NCBI RefSeq assembly: GCF_002563795.1
Contig: NZ_PDJL01000004.1
Coordinates: 496,001 to 560,000, forward strand
Reading direction: 5' to 3'
DNA from: Vibrio sp. ES.051
GTDB lineage: Bacteria > Pseudomonadota > Gammaproteobacteria > Enterobacterales > Vibrionaceae
DNA: 64,000 nt
Shown: positions 49,348 to 60,904 of the stretch, in pieces
Layout of the letters: each line of letters opens with the position of its first letter
Numbering within the stretch: the first letter of the stretch is position 1
Made by a program: the position numbers and the translations under genes
The notes under the pieces: model-generated
Database searches by the model: none
Seen by the model: the letters and a program-made list of their open reading frames with translations, nothing else
Told to the model about the DNA's origin: nothing

Positions 49348-50529
49348 TTAGAAGAAACTCTTGAATAACAATACGATGTAATCCCACATGCGGCTGAATA
49401 GGCTACCTTGTTCTACGGTTTCTAGTGCCATCAGAGGGTATTCGGCAATATCTTTACCATCATCTGTTTGATAGTAGAGCTTACCAACGACATCACCTTT
49501 ATTAATTGGGGCTTCTAGCTCTTTTTCAAGCACGAAGCTGGCTTTAAGATTTTTTGCTTCACCCCGAGGCAGTGTAACGTACGTGTCTTGGTCAAGGCCA
49601 AGTGCCACTGTATCTTTGTTACCCATCCATACTTTTTCTTCTACAAACGTTTCACCTGCTTTGTGTGGTGCCACCGTTTCGAAGAAGCGGAAGCCGTAGC
49701 TCAGGAGTTTTTTGCTTTCTGATTTACGTGCGTTCGCACTTTTTGTGCCCATAACAACGGCGATCAGACGCATTTTGCCTTCAGTTGCTGAGCTGACGAG
49801 GCTGTAACCTGCGTTGCTTGTATGGCCTGTTTTGATGCCGTCAACGTTCATGCTCTTGTCCCAAAGCAGACCGTTACGGTTGTATTGAGTAATGCCGTTA
49901 TAAGTGAACTTTTTCTCAGCGTAAACGCGGTATTCGTTTGGCACGTCACGGATTAAAGCCTGACCAAGCAGCGCCATGTCGTATGGTGTTGAGTACAACT
50001 CTGCGTTATCTAAACCATGAACGTTGGCAAAGTGCGAGTTAGTCATGCCTAGCGTCTTTGTCCACGCATTCATTAAGTCAACAAAAGCGTCTTCTGAGCC
50101 CGCAATGTGCTCAGCCATTGCCACGCACGCATCGTTACCAGACTGGATGATGATACCTCGGTTTAAGTCACGTACTTTTACCGTGGTGCCAACTTCAATG
50201 AACATCTTTGAAGATTCTGGGAAGTTTTTTGCCCATGCATTTTGGCTGATGGTTACGTCATCATCTTCTGTAATATTACCACGCTCTAGCTCTTGGCCAA
50301 TTACGTAGCTGGTCATCATCTTAGTCAGGCTAGCAGGAGACAATTTTGTGTTCATCTCTTTTTCTGCCAATACTTTCCCTGAATGGTAGTCCATCAATAC
50401 GTAGCCTTTCGCCGCGATTTGCGGAGCATCGGGAACAACGACAGGTGATGCAAGAGCAGATTGAGCAAAGGTTGCAGAAAGGGCAACCGAAGAAACGAGA
50501 ATAGATTTCACAAACTTATTTTTATTCAT
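49348..50529 (-). CDS. dacA: D-alanyl-D-alanine carboxypeptidase (PBP5/6 type)
   Basis: A 393-residue protein with a signal peptide (about 1-27), SxxK at S67-L-T-K70, SGN in QSGNDACVAM and KTG in VDGIKTGHTSN. A C-terminal amphipathic helix (about 375-393, MWDYIVLLFKSFF) anchors it to the inner membrane. It trims the terminal D-Ala from peptidoglycan pentapeptides. It is downstream of rlpA in the same orientation. Confidence 0.96.
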   Translation of the reverse strand: MNKNKFVKSILVSSVALSATFAQSALASPVVVPDAPQIAAKGYVLMDYHSGKVLAEKEMNTKLSPASLTKMMTSYVIGQELERGNITEDDDVTISQNAWAKNFPESSKMFIEVGTTVKVRDLNRGIIIQSGNDACVAMAEHIAGSEDAFVDLMNAWTKTLGMTNSHFANVHGLDNAELYSTPYDMALLGQALIRDVPNEYRVYAEKKFTYNGITQYNRNGLLWDKSMNVDGIKTGHTSNAGYSLVSSATEGKMRLIAVVMGTKSANARKSESKKLLSYGFRFFETVAPHKAGETFVEEKVWMGNKDTVALGLDQDTYVTLPRGEAKNLKASFVLEKELEAPINKGDVVGKLYYQTDDGKDIAEYPLMALETVEQGSLFSRMWDYIVLLFKSFF

Positions 50530-50620
50530 GGTAATTCAAATTTTTAGGTTAACTGCGGATATCTTATCAGAATCCCCAGTGATGTAAGAGAGGATTCAAG
50601 GAGAAATTCATGAACCAAGA

Positions 50621-51424
50621 TCATTTGGCAGTGTTGTGTTTTTTAATAAAGGCGGACGAATAGCCGAGTAACTTTACTTTATCTAGTGTGGCTTGCGTCA
50701 GGGAATAGTCAGTAAATGGCCCTAGCAGCAAGCGATAAGATTCTTTCGCGTTCTCAAGAAAAGTATCTGTATCCAGCTTTTGACCAAGCTCCGCGCCTAA
50801 AGTTCGCGCTCGATCTGGATTTTTTGATGAAACGACCTGAATAACGTATTTCGGATGTGCCTTTAAAGACTGTGTGTCTGTTGGCTGAGCGACGCTGATG
50901 ACTTCAATTTCAACATTGGCGGTCCCTGTTTTTATTACATCTAGCTTATGTGCGGCCGCATAACTTAAATCGATGATTCGGCCGTCGTGAAATGGCCCAC
51001 GGTCATTTACTCGTACAACGGTGGATTTACCGTTGTCGTTATTTGTGACCTTAACGTAACTTGGTAACGGCAGTGTTTTGTGGGCGGCGGTCATTGAGTA
51101 CATGTCGTAGATTTCGCCGTTGGACGTTAAATGTCCCTGAAATTTATTACCGTACCAAGAGGCTCGGCCTTTTTCAGTAAAGCCTTTTGCGTTGCGAACG
51201 ATCGTGTAGTCTTTACCGCGTAAGTGATAATCGCTGTTACCACCTAAGCTATAGGGTTCGTATTTTGGGTGCGCATCCTCGATGTGTTCGACTGAAAGTG
51301 GCGTTTCAGGTGCGACATCAGATTCAAGTTCGTAACGCCCTTCCTGTTTCTTTTGACTGGTAGATGAACAGCCCGCCAAAATAAGAGCAGAAAAAACGAA
51401 GGAATATAAAGCGCGTGTTTGCAT
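50621..51424 (-). CDS. rlpA: Septal ring lytic transglycosylase lipoprotein RlpA
   Basis: A 267-residue lipoprotein with lipobox LILAGC (Cys19). The double-psi beta-barrel has GRASWYGNKFQG, KTLPLPSYVKVTN and VVRVNDRGPFHDGRIIDLS, with the catalytic Asp in NDRGPF. A C-terminal SPOR domain (about 195-265) targets naked glycan at the septum. It starts 2 bp after rodA, so it is in the operon. Confidence 0.95.
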   Translation of the reverse strand: MQTRALYSFVFSALILAGCSSTSQKKQEGRYELESDVAPETPLSVEHIEDAHPKYEPYSLGGNSDYHLRGKDYTIVRNAKGFTEKGRASWYGNKFQGHLTSNGEIYDMYSMTAAHKTLPLPSYVKVTNNDNGKSTVVRVNDRGPFHDGRIIDLSYAAAHKLDVIKTGTANVEIEVISVAQPTDTQSLKAHPKYVIQVVSSKNPDRARTLGAELGQKLDTDTFLENAKESYRLLLGPFTDYSLTQATLDKVKLLGYSSAFIKKHNTAK

Positions 51425-51426
51425 GT

Positions 51427-52548
51427 CTAGGTCGCCTTAGAGAATGCTTTTCGGTGTGTATGGATCGACATCAAAATGCCAAAACCCGCCATCAAGGTCA
51501 CCATTGAAGTACCGCCATAACTAATTAACGGTAACGGTACCCCTACTACTGGTAGGATGCCACTTACCATGCCGATGTTTACAAAAATATACACGAAGAA
51601 GCTGAGTACAACACTGCCTGCCATCATTCGTCCGAACGCGGTCTGCGCTTGACTGGCGAGATATAACCCTCGCCCAATGATAAAAAGATAGATGGCTAAT
51701 AAGCAAAGAAAGCCAATCATACCCCATTCTTCAGCAATGACTGCAAAGATAAAGTCAGTATGTCGTTCAGGAAGGAACTCCAGTTGTGACTGTGTGCCTT
51801 GTAACCAACCTTTGCCGGAGATGCCACCGGAACCAATCGCTATTTTACTTTGAATGATGTGGTAACCCGCGCCGAGAGGGTCGGATTCTGGATTAAACAG
51901 CGTACGTACGCGGACTTTCTGATACTCGCGCATCAAGAAAAACCACAAAACTGGAATAAAACCACCTAGCGCAATCGCGGCGCCAGCAATGATTTTCCAG
52001 CTGATGCCTGCTAAGAAGATGACAAAAATACCGGAAGCGGCGATCAGAATCGAGGTGCCCAAGTCAGGCTGTTTCGCAATGAGTATGGTTGGTAAACAAA
52101 CCATGATAAGGGCAACGAGCAATGTCTTTAACGTCGGGGGGAGAGGTTGTTTGCCTATATAGCGCGCGACCATCAGTGGCACCGCGAGTTTAAGCAGTTC
52201 TGATGGTTGGAATCGAACAAAACCTAAGTTCAACCAACGTTGTGCGCCTTTGGATGCTTCACCAAAAAATAGCACCCCAAACAGAAGTATGATTCCGCCC
52301 ACAAACATCAACGGAGCCAAATTTTCATAAGTTCGAGGGGAGAGTTGAGCCAGAATGATCATGACCACCATGGACAACACCATGCGCATGGCTTGACGAT
52401 CCATCATAAGCAAGCTTTGTCCGCTGGCGCTATACATGACCACCAAACCAAAAGCCATGAGTGCCAATATGCCAAGCAGAAGAGGTAAGTCGATATGGAA
52501 GCGCTCAAACAGGGCGCGGTTTTTACCTGTAGAGGGGTCCATTTTCAT
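51427..52548 (-). CDS. rodA: Rod-shape glycosyltransferase RodA
   Basis: A 373-residue SEDS membrane protein with about 10 helices and the invariant Asp in [17 protein letters not shown]. It polymerises glycan strands together with PBP2 during elongation. Its start overlaps the mrdA stop by one base. Confidence 0.96.
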   Translation of the reverse strand: MKMDPSTGKNRALFERFHIDLPLLLGILALMAFGLVVMYSASGQSLLMMDRQAMRMVLSMVVMIILAQLSPRTYENLAPLMFVGGIILLFGVLFFGEASKGAQRWLNLGFVRFQPSELLKLAVPLMVARYIGKQPLPPTLKTLLVALIMVCLPTILIAKQPDLGTSILIAASGIFVIFLAGISWKIIAGAAIALGGFIPVLWFFLMREYQKVRVRTLFNPESDPLGAGYHIIQSKIAIGSGGISGKGWLQGTQSQLEFLPERHTDFIFAVIAEEWGMIGFLCLLAIYLFIIGRGLYLASQAQTAFGRMMAGSVVLSFFVYIFVNIGMVSGILPVVGVPLPLISYGGTSMVTLMAGFGILMSIHTHRKAFSKAT

Positions 52549-54467
52549 TACTGTGTTACCTCTTTCTTCGTATTGCTTTTATCAGATTTTATTTTTTCCG
52601 GGCCAAGTACGACTCGATCGAAAATCTTCCTAACGACTGGCGCGCCGTTGCTGGAACCACCACCGGCGTTTTCTAGTACGACCGTGACCACGGCTTTTGG
52701 GTTGTCAAATGGGGCAAAACCAGTGAACAAGGCATGGTCACGTAAGTGTTCTGCAATTTCATCCGCGTTGTACTCTTCGTTTTCACCCAAACCGAAGACC
52801 TGCGCTGTACCGGATTTTCCTGCGGTTTGATAACTCATTTTATAGAATGAACGGCGAGCGGTGCCACGTTTACCATGGTTTACACGGCGCATGCCTTCTT
52901 TTGCCATGTTCCAGTATTTCTGTGGCACGTTCTTGATCGGTGGGTAGGTAACGTATTCCGCAGCTTGTTGCTGTTCAAATTCACCGCCATTATCTATCGT
53001 TGCTTTTAGTAGATGAGGCGCGGCGACGACACCGTCGTTGACCAATACCGACGTTGCTTTTGCAATTTGCATGGGGGTAGAGGTCCAGTAGCCTTGCCCG
53101 ATACCGACAGGGATAGTATCGCCTTTGTACCAAGGGGTGTTATGACGCGATCGTTTCCAGTCGCGAGTTGGCATATTGGCTTTACTTTCTTCGTAAATAT
53201 CGATGCCAGTGTAGTCACCAAAGCCGAACATCATCATCCAGTTCGAAATACGGTCAATCCCCATGTCGTATGCGATTTGATAGTAAAACGTGTCGACAGA
53301 CTCTTCGATTGATTTGATGATATCAACGTTTCCATGGCCCCAACGTAACCAGTCACGGAATGGACGAGTGTTGGAGTTGGGAATGCGCCAATACCCTGGG
53401 TCGTTACGGATCGTATTGGGTGTAACCACGCCTTCTTGTAGAGCTGCTACTGCCATAAATGGTTTAATAGTAGAGGCGGGCGGATAGATGCCAAGGGTGG
53501 TCCGATTAACCAAAGGACGGTCTTTATTGGTTAATAAGCCACGATACTCTTTACTTGAGATCCCGTGGACAAACGCATTAGGGTCATAACTTGGGCTTGA
53601 TACCATCGCCAGTACGCCGTTGTCTCTTGGGTTAATCACTACAGCACCGCCTCGTCGACCATCAAGTAGTTGGTGTACGTAAAGCTGTAGGTTGATATCG
53701 AGGTTTAAGACAATGTCTTTACCGGGAATAGGTGGGACGTATTTTAAAGTGCGGATAACGCGGCCACGATTGTTCACTTCGACTTCTTGATACCCGGCCG
53801 TGCCGTGTAATAAGTCCTCGTAGTATTTTTCGATACCTAACTTTCCGATATCACGAGTGGCTTGATAGTTTGCGTCTTTTTCCTCACGAACAAGGCGCTG
53901 TATGTCGCGATCATTAATACGAGAAACGTAACCAATCACGTGCGTCAGGACTTCGCTAAACGGGTAGTAGCGTTTCAGTGTCGCGCTGATTTCAACACCA
54001 GGAAAACGGTATTGATTCACGGAAAAGACGGCGACCTGCTTTTCGTTGAGTTGAGTAAGCAGTGGAACTGACTTAAACCGACGGGTGCGTTTGCGCTCAT
54101 GATGGAAGCGTTCAATTTTTTCTTGGGGAACATCCAGAATGGTTTGCAGTTCTGTGATGGTTTTATCGATATCTTTAATTTTTTCCGGCGTGAGCTCTAA
54201 GTTAAAGACAGGTCGATTTTCGGCTAATAAGACACCGTTACGATCGTAGATAAGCCCTCGATTTGGCGCAATCGGTACGACTTTGATACGGTTGTCGTTG
54301 GAGCGAGTTTGGTAATCTTGGAACTGGTTCACCTGAATATTGTACATATTGGCGACCAGTAAGCCCATTAGAATGATGATGCCGATAAAAGCAACAATAG
54401 CGCGGCTGGCAAACAGGCGCGCTTCGGCTTGAAAATCTCGGATTTGACTGCGGCGTCTACGAATCAT
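52548..54467 (-). CDS. mrdA: Penicillin-binding protein 2 (MrdA)
   Basis: A 639-residue class B PBP. A cytoplasmic tail and one membrane helix (about 25-45) lead to a dimerisation domain, then a transpeptidase with SxxK in PPASTIKPF (near 330), SVD and KSGTAQV. It crosslinks side-wall peptidoglycan in the elongasome with RodA. It lies directly upstream of rodA, as in E. coli. Confidence 0.97.
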   Translation of the reverse strand: MIRRRRSQIRDFQAEARLFASRAIVAFIGIIILMGLLVANMYNIQVNQFQDYQTRSNDNRIKVVPIAPNRGLIYDRNGVLLAENRPVFNLELTPEKIKDIDKTITELQTILDVPQEKIERFHHERKRTRRFKSVPLLTQLNEKQVAVFSVNQYRFPGVEISATLKRYYPFSEVLTHVIGYVSRINDRDIQRLVREEKDANYQATRDIGKLGIEKYYEDLLHGTAGYQEVEVNNRGRVIRTLKYVPPIPGKDIVLNLDINLQLYVHQLLDGRRGGAVVINPRDNGVLAMVSSPSYDPNAFVHGISSKEYRGLLTNKDRPLVNRTTLGIYPPASTIKPFMAVAALQEGVVTPNTIRNDPGYWRIPNSNTRPFRDWLRWGHGNVDIIKSIEESVDTFYYQIAYDMGIDRISNWMMMFGFGDYTGIDIYEESKANMPTRDWKRSRHNTPWYKGDTIPVGIGQGYWTSTPMQIAKATSVLVNDGVVAAPHLLKATIDNGGEFEQQQAAEYVTYPPIKNVPQKYWNMAKEGMRRVNHGKRGTARRSFYKMSYQTAGKSGTAQVFGLGENEEYNADEIAEHLRDHALFTGFAPFDNPKAVVTVVLENAGGGSSNGAPVVRKIFDRVVLGPEKIKSDKSNTKKEVTQ

Positions 54468-54496
54468 GAACGCTTGTCTCTGAATTTAAACAGCGA

Positions 54497-54967
54497 TTAT
54501 TCGCGGTGGTAAGGGTGGTTAGCAGTGATGCTCCACGCTCGGTATAAGCTTTCAGCCATGACAATGCGCACAAGTGGGTGCGGTAGCGTTAAGGCTGACA
54601 GTGACCAGCTTTGGTCTGCGGCGGCTTTACAGGCAGGCGCTAGCCCTTCAGGACCACCAATTAAGATTGAAACATCACGACCATCTAATTTCCAAGCTTC
54701 TAATTGCACTGCTAGCTGTGAGGTGTCCCACTTCTTACCTGGGATATCCAACGTCACTATGCGATTGCCTTTTGGCACCGCTGCCAGCATCGCTTCCCCT
54801 TCTTTTTGCAAGATGCGAGCAATGTCAGCGTTTTTACCGCGCTTGCCAGCAGGAACTTCAATCAATTCCAGCGGCATATCGTGTGGGAAACGACGACGGT
54901 ACTCCTGAAAGCCTTCTTCGACCCACTTTGGCATTTTGGTTCCAACGGCAATGAGTTGAATTTTCAA
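54497..54967 (-). CDS. rlmH: 23S rRNA pseudouridine-1915 N3-methyltransferase RlmH
   Basis: A 156-residue SPOUT methyltransferase with the trefoil-knot motifs LIGGPEGL and [18 protein letters not shown]. It methylates pseudouridine 1915 of 23S rRNA in the intact ribosome. It lies between rsfS and mrdA, as in E. coli. Confidence 0.97.
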   Translation of the reverse strand: MKIQLIAVGTKMPKWVEEGFQEYRRRFPHDMPLELIEVPAGKRGKNADIARILQKEGEAMLAAVPKGNRIVTLDIPGKKWDTSQLAVQLEAWKLDGRDVSILIGGPEGLAPACKAAADQSWSLSALTLPHPLVRIVMAESLYRAWSITANHPYHRE

Positions 54968-54971
54968 AAGA

Positions 54972-55289
54972 TTAACCCCAGAGTTTATCTAGCTGGTATA
55001 GAGAGCGGTGTTCTTCTTGCATCACGTGTAGCATGGCATCGCCCATATCGAGGACCACCCATTCACCTTCCATTTCACCTTCCATCCCTAATGGTTCAAG
55101 ACCGGCTTTCTTCACTTCAGTCGCAACATGGTCAGCAATGGAGGCAACGTGGCGCTTAGAAGTGCCAGTACAGATGACCATGTAATCTGTTATGCTCGAT
55201 TTGTCTTCCACATTCAAGATGATGATGTTTTCCGCTTTCATATCGTCGGCTTTGTTTGCTAAAAAGTCTTTCAGTTCTTCGCGAAGCAC
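54972..55289 (-). CDS. rsfS: Ribosome silencing factor RsfS
   Basis: A 105-residue protein of the RsfS/DUF143 family ([36 protein letters not shown]). It binds L14 and blocks 30S-50S joining when nutrients are scarce. It ends 4 bp before rlmH. Confidence 0.96.
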   Translation of the reverse strand: MLREELKDFLANKADDMKAENIIILNVEDKSSITDYMVICTGTSKRHVASIADHVATEVKKAGLEPLGMEGEMEGEWVVLDMGDAMLHVMQEEHRSLYQLDKLWG

Positions 55290-55377
55290 TCGGTTTTCCT
55301 CGGTTTGTCTCGTATCTCTGGTGCGTTTTGCTCTATTGGCTGCAAAACAGGTCGCGCACTATATCACGCTTTGATTT

Positions 55378-56397
55378 TTAAATTGCCAGCTTAATATCAG
55401 GAGAGCAGGTTTCTAAACTCAACTGATGGATAGTTGGCCATACGGATTCGTTATATTGGGTTTTCGCCTTGATCTCTGCCTGAGCTAATAGCGAGAGTAA
55501 AGCGCAAATTCGACTGGCTGATAAGCGAGTCAATGCTGCGTTATACAAAGGACGTTTGTTTTGCCAGACTCGATATTTTTCAAATACCTGACTCATGTCC
55601 ATCTGCGTCAAATCTCGATGCATGTTTAAAAGTTGGCTTAACTCTTTCTGTACACTGCGAATAAGAATTACCGTTTCTATACTTTCAGCTTCTAGTTGGC
55701 GCAGAATACGTTGAGCACGATTCGCTTTCCCCGCTAATAACGCATCAATCCAGTTAAAAGTGGTGAAATGGTTATGACGGCTCAGTGCTTCTTCTAAACG
55801 GATAATGGTGAGCCCACCATCAGGGTAGAGCAAGGTAAGTTTTTCTAGGCTTTGTGATAAAGCAAATAGGTTTCCTTCATGCCACTGTGCCAACATTTGC
55901 AGTGATTGTTGATCTGGCTTTAAGCCAAGAGCACGACAGCGCGTTTGAATAAACATAGGTAGGCGTTGCAGATCAGGGGTTAAACAGCTGACCCAATCAC
56001 CTTTAGCACTGAGTGCTTTAAACCATTTGGCGTTTTCTTGCGCCTTCGTCAGCTTGCTGCCCACAAGTACTAGCATGATATCTTCATGCAGCATGTCACA
56101 CAGCATTTGTAGTTCTTTACTTACCGCTGTCGTGACACCACTTTCTGGTATTTCCAGTTCAATCAACTGGCGGCTTGAGAATAAGCTCAGTGCTTGGCAG
56201 CAATCGTATACTTGGTTCCAATCTAGACTCGCATCCACAACAAAACGGTGTTTTTCCTCAAACCCATGATGAAACGCTGTTTTTTGGATAGCTTGGCGAC
56301 TTTCTTGAATCAGGAGTGGCTCATTACCAAAGATCAGATAAACCTGTTTGACGTGTTTGGTTAAATGATCCACCAACTTATCGGCATAAATTCGCAT
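55378..56397 (-). CDS. holA: DNA polymerase III subunit delta
   Basis: A 339-residue clamp-loader subunit with the delta-type N-terminus YLIFGNEPLLIQESRQAI, followed by an AAA+-like fold without a working P-loop and a helical collar. It opens the beta clamp. It starts 5 bp after the lptE stop codon. Confidence 0.94.
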   Translation of the reverse strand: MRIYADKLVDHLTKHVKQVYLIFGNEPLLIQESRQAIQKTAFHHGFEEKHRFVVDASLDWNQVYDCCQALSLFSSRQLIELEIPESGVTTAVSKELQMLCDMLHEDIMLVLVGSKLTKAQENAKWFKALSAKGDWVSCLTPDLQRLPMFIQTRCRALGLKPDQQSLQMLAQWHEGNLFALSQSLEKLTLLYPDGGLTIIRLEEALSRHNHFTTFNWIDALLAGKANRAQRILRQLEAESIETVILIRSVQKELSQLLNMHRDLTQMDMSQVFEKYRVWQNKRPLYNAALTRLSASRICALLSLLAQAEIKAKTQYNESVWPTIHQLSLETCSPDIKLAI

Positions 56398-56402
56398 AGT
56401 AA

Positions 56403-56942
56403 TTAAGAGTTCGTCTTAGTTGGTTCGTTCACTTGTCCCGCTTCATACTCTGCACGGATACGTCCTAGCTGGCGCATCATCTGCTTGGCAGCTTGCAGGC
56501 GCATTTCATCTTCAATGAGGTCACGCTCGACCGACTTTGCAAGAGCGGTTAGCGGGTTGTCAAGGTAGTTACGGTTGACGGTGGTAGTAAAATTCTTCGA
56601 ACCGTAGCCAGGAATGGTGATGCGGTATTTTACGACGTATGTCAGTTCTTTTTCTGCTGCACGGCTATTTTGGTAAAGCGATAGCGTGCGCTCATCGATA
56701 GTTGTTTTAATTAGGTGCAGGTTCGGTACGCTAGATGTTGGCTGAACAAGTTCAACTTTGTTGAGTTCGAGTTGAGAACGAACATAGCGTGTTAACGGGC
56801 TGTATTCATCGTAGCTGGAGAAAGACATAGTGTGCAGCTCTTCCGGTACGGAATACTCGCCGCGAAGGTGAAAACCACAGGCAGAAAGAAGCCCCGCTAA
56901 TACCAATACCACTGGTAGTTTAATCAAAGAGAAAAAGCGCAT
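56403..56942 (-). CDS. lptE: LPS-assembly lipoprotein LptE
   Basis: A 179-residue lipoprotein with lipobox LLSAC (Cys22) followed by GFHLRGEYSVPEEL, the family start. It plugs the LptD barrel to deliver LPS to the cell surface. It lies between leuS and holA, as in E. coli. Confidence 0.95.
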   Translation of the reverse strand: MRFFSLIKLPVVLVLAGLLSACGFHLRGEYSVPEELHTMSFSSYDEYSPLTRYVRSQLELNKVELVQPTSSVPNLHLIKTTIDERTLSLYQNSRAAEKELTYVVKYRITIPGYGSKNFTTTVNRNYLDNPLTALAKSVERDLIEDEMRLQAAKQMMRQLGRIRAEYEAGQVNEPTKTNS

Positions 56943-57007
56943 TGATTGTATTCATCCTAAATTGAAGGGGTTATTTACCTTAAACCACTCGTGTGAATGG
57001 GTTGAGG

Positions 57008-57040
57008 TAAATAAACAGGGTAGCGAACTACCCTGTTTAA
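57008..57040 (-). terminator. Hairpin downstream of leuS
   Basis: AAACAGGGTAG (57012-57022) pairs with CTACCCTGTTT (57027-57037) and is followed by a modest TTTATTTA on the minus strand; it may attenuate rather than stop transcription into lptE. Confidence 0.6.
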
Positions 57041-57094
57041 TGGCTCTTGGTTAACAAATAAGTTCGCTAAACAGAGACAAATTGCAAGCTGTGA

Positions 57095-59668
57095 TTAGTT
57101 TGCGACGATGTTCAGCAATTTACCTGGAACGTAGATGACTTTACGGACGGTTAGGCCATCGGTGAACTTAATTACGTTTTCGTCGTTTAGACCAAGTGCT
57201 TCAACTTGCTCTTTGCTTGCGTCAGCAGCAACCGTCAGTTTCGCACGTAGCTTGCCGTTTACTTGCACAACGATCGTTTTTTCATCTTCAACCAGTGCTT
57301 TTTCATCAAACGTTGGCCATGCTGCGTTGTCGATATCTGACTCACCTAACGCCGTCCACAGTTCGTATGAAATGTGCGGAGTGATAGGGTAAAGCATGAC
57401 AACAATCGCTTTTAGCGCTTCGTCAAGAATTGCACGATCTTGCGCCGATTCTTGAGGCGCTTTGGCTAGCTTGTTCATCAGTTCCATGATCGCTGCGATA
57501 GCCGTGTTAAACGTTTGACGACGAGCGATATCATCCGTCACTTTCGCAATAGTTTTGTGAACGTCACGACGCAGTGCTTTTTGATCACCAGAAAGCGCTG
57601 CTGCATCGACTGCTTCTGCTGCGCCTTTCGCTGTGTGCTCTTTAACTAGTTTCCAAACACGTTTCAGGAAGCGGTTCGCACCTTCTACGCCAGATTCTTG
57701 CCACTCAAGCGTCATGTCTGCTGGAGATGCGAACATCATGAATAGGCGTACAGTATCAGCACCATACTTGTCGACCATCTCTTGTGGGTCGATACCGTTG
57801 TTCTTAGACTTAGACATTTTGATCATGCCTGAGTGCTCAACGTTACGGCCTTGATCGTCTATTGCTGAAGTGATACGGCCTTTACCATCGCGTTCGATGG
57901 TTACATCAGTAGGCGCAACCCACTCTTTGGTGCCTTTTTCATTTGTGTGGTAGAACGCATCGGCCAGTACCATGCCTTGACACAGTAGCTGCTTGAACGG
58001 TTCGTCAGATGTAACGTAGCCAGCATCACGTAGCAATTTGTGGAAGAAGCGAGAGTACAACAGGTGCATACAAGCGTGCTCGATACCACCGATGTACTGG
58101 TCTACTGGCAGCCAATAGTTGGCTTTTTCAGGGTCGAGAATGTCATCCGCTTGTGGTGAGCAGTAACGTGCGTAGTACCAAGAAGACTCCATGAACGTAT
58201 CGAACGTGTCTGTCTCACGTAGAGCAGGTTCGCCGTTGAAGGTTGTCTTCGCCCACTCTTTGTCTGCTTTTATTGGGCTGGTGACGCCGTCCATGACCAC
58301 GTCTTCTGGAAGAATGACGGGCAGTTGGTCAGCGGGCACAGGATGAACTTCACCGTCTTCAGTGGTTACCATTGGGATTGGCGCGCCCCAGTAACGCTGA
58401 CGAGAAACGCCCCAGTCACGTAGACGGAAGTTAACGGTCTTCTTACCTTTACCTTCTGCTTCTAGCTTGGCTGCGATGGCATCGAATGCCGCTTGGAATT
58501 CTAGACCGTCGAACTCACCTGAATCAAACAGAACCCCTTTTTCGGTGTATGCCGCTTCAGAGATGTCTAGCTCGCTACCGTCAGCCGGTTTGATAACTGG
58601 CACGATGTCTAGACCGTACTTCGTCGCGAACTCGTAGTCACGTTGGTCATGTGCCGGTACTGCCATTACCGCGCCTGTGCCGTAGTCCATCAGAACGAAG
58701 TTTGCTACGTATATTGGTACTTCGCGGCCGTTCAATGGATGAATAGCAGTCAGGCCAGTAGCCATGCCTTTCTTCTCCATTGTCGCTAGCTCAGCTTCTG
58801 CAACTTTGTTGTTCTTACATTCGTCGATAAACGCTGCAAGATCAGGATTGTTCTCTGCTGCCTGTGCGGCAAGAGGGTGACCTGCTGCGATACCGACATA
58901 AGTGACACCCATAAGCGTATCTGGACGCGTGGTGTAAACTTCTAGATCTTGTTGGTTTTTCACCTCAAACTTAAGTTCAACCCCTTCAGAACGACCAATC
59001 CAGTTGCGTTGCATGGTTTTAACCATTTCAGGCCAATCTTCTAGCTTGTCTAGATCGTCTAGTAGCTCTTGCGCGTATTCAGTGATCTTGATGAACCACT
59101 GTGGAATTTCTTTCTGCTCTACAGGCGTGTCACAACGCCAACAGCAGCCGTCTTCAACCTGCTCGTTGGCAAGAACGGTTTGATCGTTTGGACACCAGTT
59201 CACAGACGATGTCTTTTTGTAAACGAGACCTTTCTCATACAGTTTGGTGAAAAATGCTTGTTCCCAGCGGTAATATTCTGGCGTACAGGTTGCGAACTCA
59301 CGGCTCCAGTCGTAGCCAAAACCTAGCAGCTTAAGTTGATTCTTCATGTACTCAATGTTTTCATAAGTCCATGGCGCAGGTGCTGTTTTGTTTTTGACCG
59401 CTGCGTTTTCTGCAGGGAGACCGAACGCATCCCAACCAATTGGTTGCATCACGTTTTTGCCTTGTAGGCGTTGAAAACGAGATACTACGTCACCGATGGT
59501 GTAGTTACGCACGTGACCCATGTGCAGTCGACCGCTTGGGTACGGGAACATAGAGAGACAGTAGAATTTTTCTTTATTTGGGTCTTCACTTACAACAAAG
59601 GTTTTGTTGTCATCCCAGTGCTTTTGAACTTTTTGTTCAATGTCTTGTGGATTGTATTGTTCTTGCAT
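57095..59668 (-). CDS. leuS: Leucyl-tRNA synthetase
   Basis: An 857-residue class I synthetase with the HIGH-like motif [11 protein letters not shown] (about 42-52), a CP1 editing domain including [13 protein letters not shown] and a KMSKS motif ([11 protein letters not shown]). Length is normal. It is the first gene of the leuS-lptE-holA block, divergent from the ybeL-like gene. Confidence 0.98.
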   Translation of the reverse strand: MQEQYNPQDIEQKVQKHWDDNKTFVVSEDPNKEKFYCLSMFPYPSGRLHMGHVRNYTIGDVVSRFQRLQGKNVMQPIGWDAFGLPAENAAVKNKTAPAPWTYENIEYMKNQLKLLGFGYDWSREFATCTPEYYRWEQAFFTKLYEKGLVYKKTSSVNWCPNDQTVLANEQVEDGCCWRCDTPVEQKEIPQWFIKITEYAQELLDDLDKLEDWPEMVKTMQRNWIGRSEGVELKFEVKNQQDLEVYTTRPDTLMGVTYVGIAAGHPLAAQAAENNPDLAAFIDECKNNKVAEAELATMEKKGMATGLTAIHPLNGREVPIYVANFVLMDYGTGAVMAVPAHDQRDYEFATKYGLDIVPVIKPADGSELDISEAAYTEKGVLFDSGEFDGLEFQAAFDAIAAKLEAEGKGKKTVNFRLRDWGVSRQRYWGAPIPMVTTEDGEVHPVPADQLPVILPEDVVMDGVTSPIKADKEWAKTTFNGEPALRETDTFDTFMESSWYYARYCSPQADDILDPEKANYWLPVDQYIGGIEHACMHLLYSRFFHKLLRDAGYVTSDEPFKQLLCQGMVLADAFYHTNEKGTKEWVAPTDVTIERDGKGRITSAIDDQGRNVEHSGMIKMSKSKNNGIDPQEMVDKYGADTVRLFMMFASPADMTLEWQESGVEGANRFLKRVWKLVKEHTAKGAAEAVDAAALSGDQKALRRDVHKTIAKVTDDIARRQTFNTAIAAIMELMNKLAKAPQESAQDRAILDEALKAIVVMLYPITPHISYELWTALGESDIDNAAWPTFDEKALVEDEKTIVVQVNGKLRAKLTVAADASKEQVEALGLNDENVIKFTDGLTVRKVIYVPGKLLNIVAN

Positions 59669-59822
59669 CGATGATATCCGGTTATCTTGGAATTTGTGAG
59701 TTCGGTTAGAACAGACTTAAATAGATCATCATAGAATACCTAAAGCTAGGGATCACAACAATAGCCAATCTGTACCCATGCGCCCTTAAGTGACGCAGGT
59801 AGGAGAAAGACGGAGGTCAGTT

Positions 59823-60293
59823 ATGCCTAAACGTAAAACAGGTTATGAGGAAATGCTCGAGGATGTGATTGAAACCTTGAAGCAAAGTCCGGAAGAAGTT
59901 AACAAAGCGATTGAGACGTCGGGCAAAGTAATGGATGCCGCGAATGACTTGACCAAAGATGAATTGGCGTTAATTAAAGCGTATCTCAAAGCAGACTTAA
60001 AAGAGTTTTCTGAGAGTTATGAGGAGAGCAAAAGTGGGCCGTTTTACTTAACGGTTGCCGACTCAATATGGCAAGGATTACTAGAAATCACGGATCGCAC
60101 CAAAGTTGAATGGGTTGAGTTGTTTGATGATTTGGAGCATCAAGGACTCTATGAAGCAGGAGAGGTGATAGGCTTAGGTACCTTGGTTTGTGATGAGTGC
60201 GGCAGTAAGACCACTTACAATCATCCGACTATCATTATCCCGTGCATCAAATGCGGTCATAAAGGCTTTACTCGTCAGTCATTAAAACCATGA
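59823..60293 (+). CDS. ybeL: YbeL-like zinc-ribbon protein (DUF1451)
   Basis: The start at the ATG at 59823 (GGAGG ribosome site) gives 156 residues, MPKRKTGYEEMLEDVIETL, matching YbeL rather than the longer frame from 59790. The C-terminus holds a zinc ribbon (CDECGS...CIKCGHKGF). YbeL lies next to leuS in E. coli too. Function unknown. Confidence 0.88.
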   Translation: MPKRKTGYEEMLEDVIETLKQSPEEVNKAIETSGKVMDAANDLTKDELALIKAYLKADLKEFSESYEESKSGPFYLTVADSIWQGLLEITDRTKVEWVELFDDLEHQGLYEAGEVIGLGTLVCDECGSKTTYNHPTIIIPCIKCGHKGFTRQSLKP

Positions 60294-60324
60294 ACGAGAC
60301 AAATCATAACTTATCGGTATGAAT

Positions 60325-60360
60325 GAAAAAGGCCTAATCGCGATGTGATTAGGCCTTATA
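60325..60360 (-). terminator. Terminator between the ybeL-like gene and yebG
   Basis: AAGGCCTAATC (60329-60339) pairs with GATTAGGCCTT (60347-60357). The minus strand ends in TTTTTC, so it serves yebG better than ybeL. Confidence 0.75.
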
Positions 60361-60442
60361 GAAAGCGTAGAGCAGTTGTGAATTCGTGCTGTTCAATACT
60401 TATATATGAATATAAGGCAGCGTTTCCAAACTCATGGGAGAC

Positions 60443-60739
60443 TTATGCTGCGTCTTCTTGCTTGCCTTCTTCTACAGATTCAAGCTTTTTTGCTTTCTTT
60501 GGTGCAGGTTTACGTTTTGCACCTAATGCGTAAAGTACTTCTTCTTTGTTTTGCGCAAGGTACATAGCAAGATCCTCTTGCTTGCCTTCGTCTTCTAGAA
60601 GTTCACTTTTGTTTAGCAGAGTGAATAGCTCGTCTGCCATATCTAGCATTTTGTCATATGCGTCAGCTTCCGCTTTAGAGGTAAAAGTCATTTTCTCTTC
60701 TCCATTGCGTTCTACCACGTACTTGACGATTACAGCCAT
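60443..60739 (-). CDS. yebG: YebG, SOS-induced small protein
   Basis: The start at the ATG at 60739 gives 98 residues, MAVIVKYVVERNGEEKMTF, as in YebG; the upstream extension to 60811 is not needed. The protein has a helical middle and a Lys/Ala/Pro-rich C-terminal tail (KRKPAPKKAKKLE). E. coli YebG is LexA-regulated and of uncertain function. A LexA-like box lies 30 bp upstream. Confidence 0.9.
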   Translation of the reverse strand: MAVIVKYVVERNGEEKMTFTSKAEADAYDKMLDMADELFTLLNKSELLEDEGKQEDLAMYLAQNKEEVLYALGAKRKPAPKKAKKLESVEEGKQEDAA

Positions 60740-60768
60740 GGTTGGTCCCCTAACTTGGTGTATTGATA

Positions 60769-60784
60769 CTGGCTTTTTATACAG
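60769..60784 (-). promoter_or_regulatory. LexA (SOS) box upstream of yebG
   Basis: On the minus strand CTGT-ATAAAAAG-CCAG matches the CTGT-N8-ACAG consensus with one mismatch, placed just before yebG, a known SOS gene in E. coli. Confidence 0.75.
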
Positions 60785-60904
60785 TTTTTGACCAATTAAG
60801 TCTAGCGACAAGCCTAAGAATGAGAGGCAGGTACAACTAACTGGCCAGCATTTAAACTATTTTACTTTCACTTTGGTTATTGATGTTTGCAAGACAATTT
60901 TTGG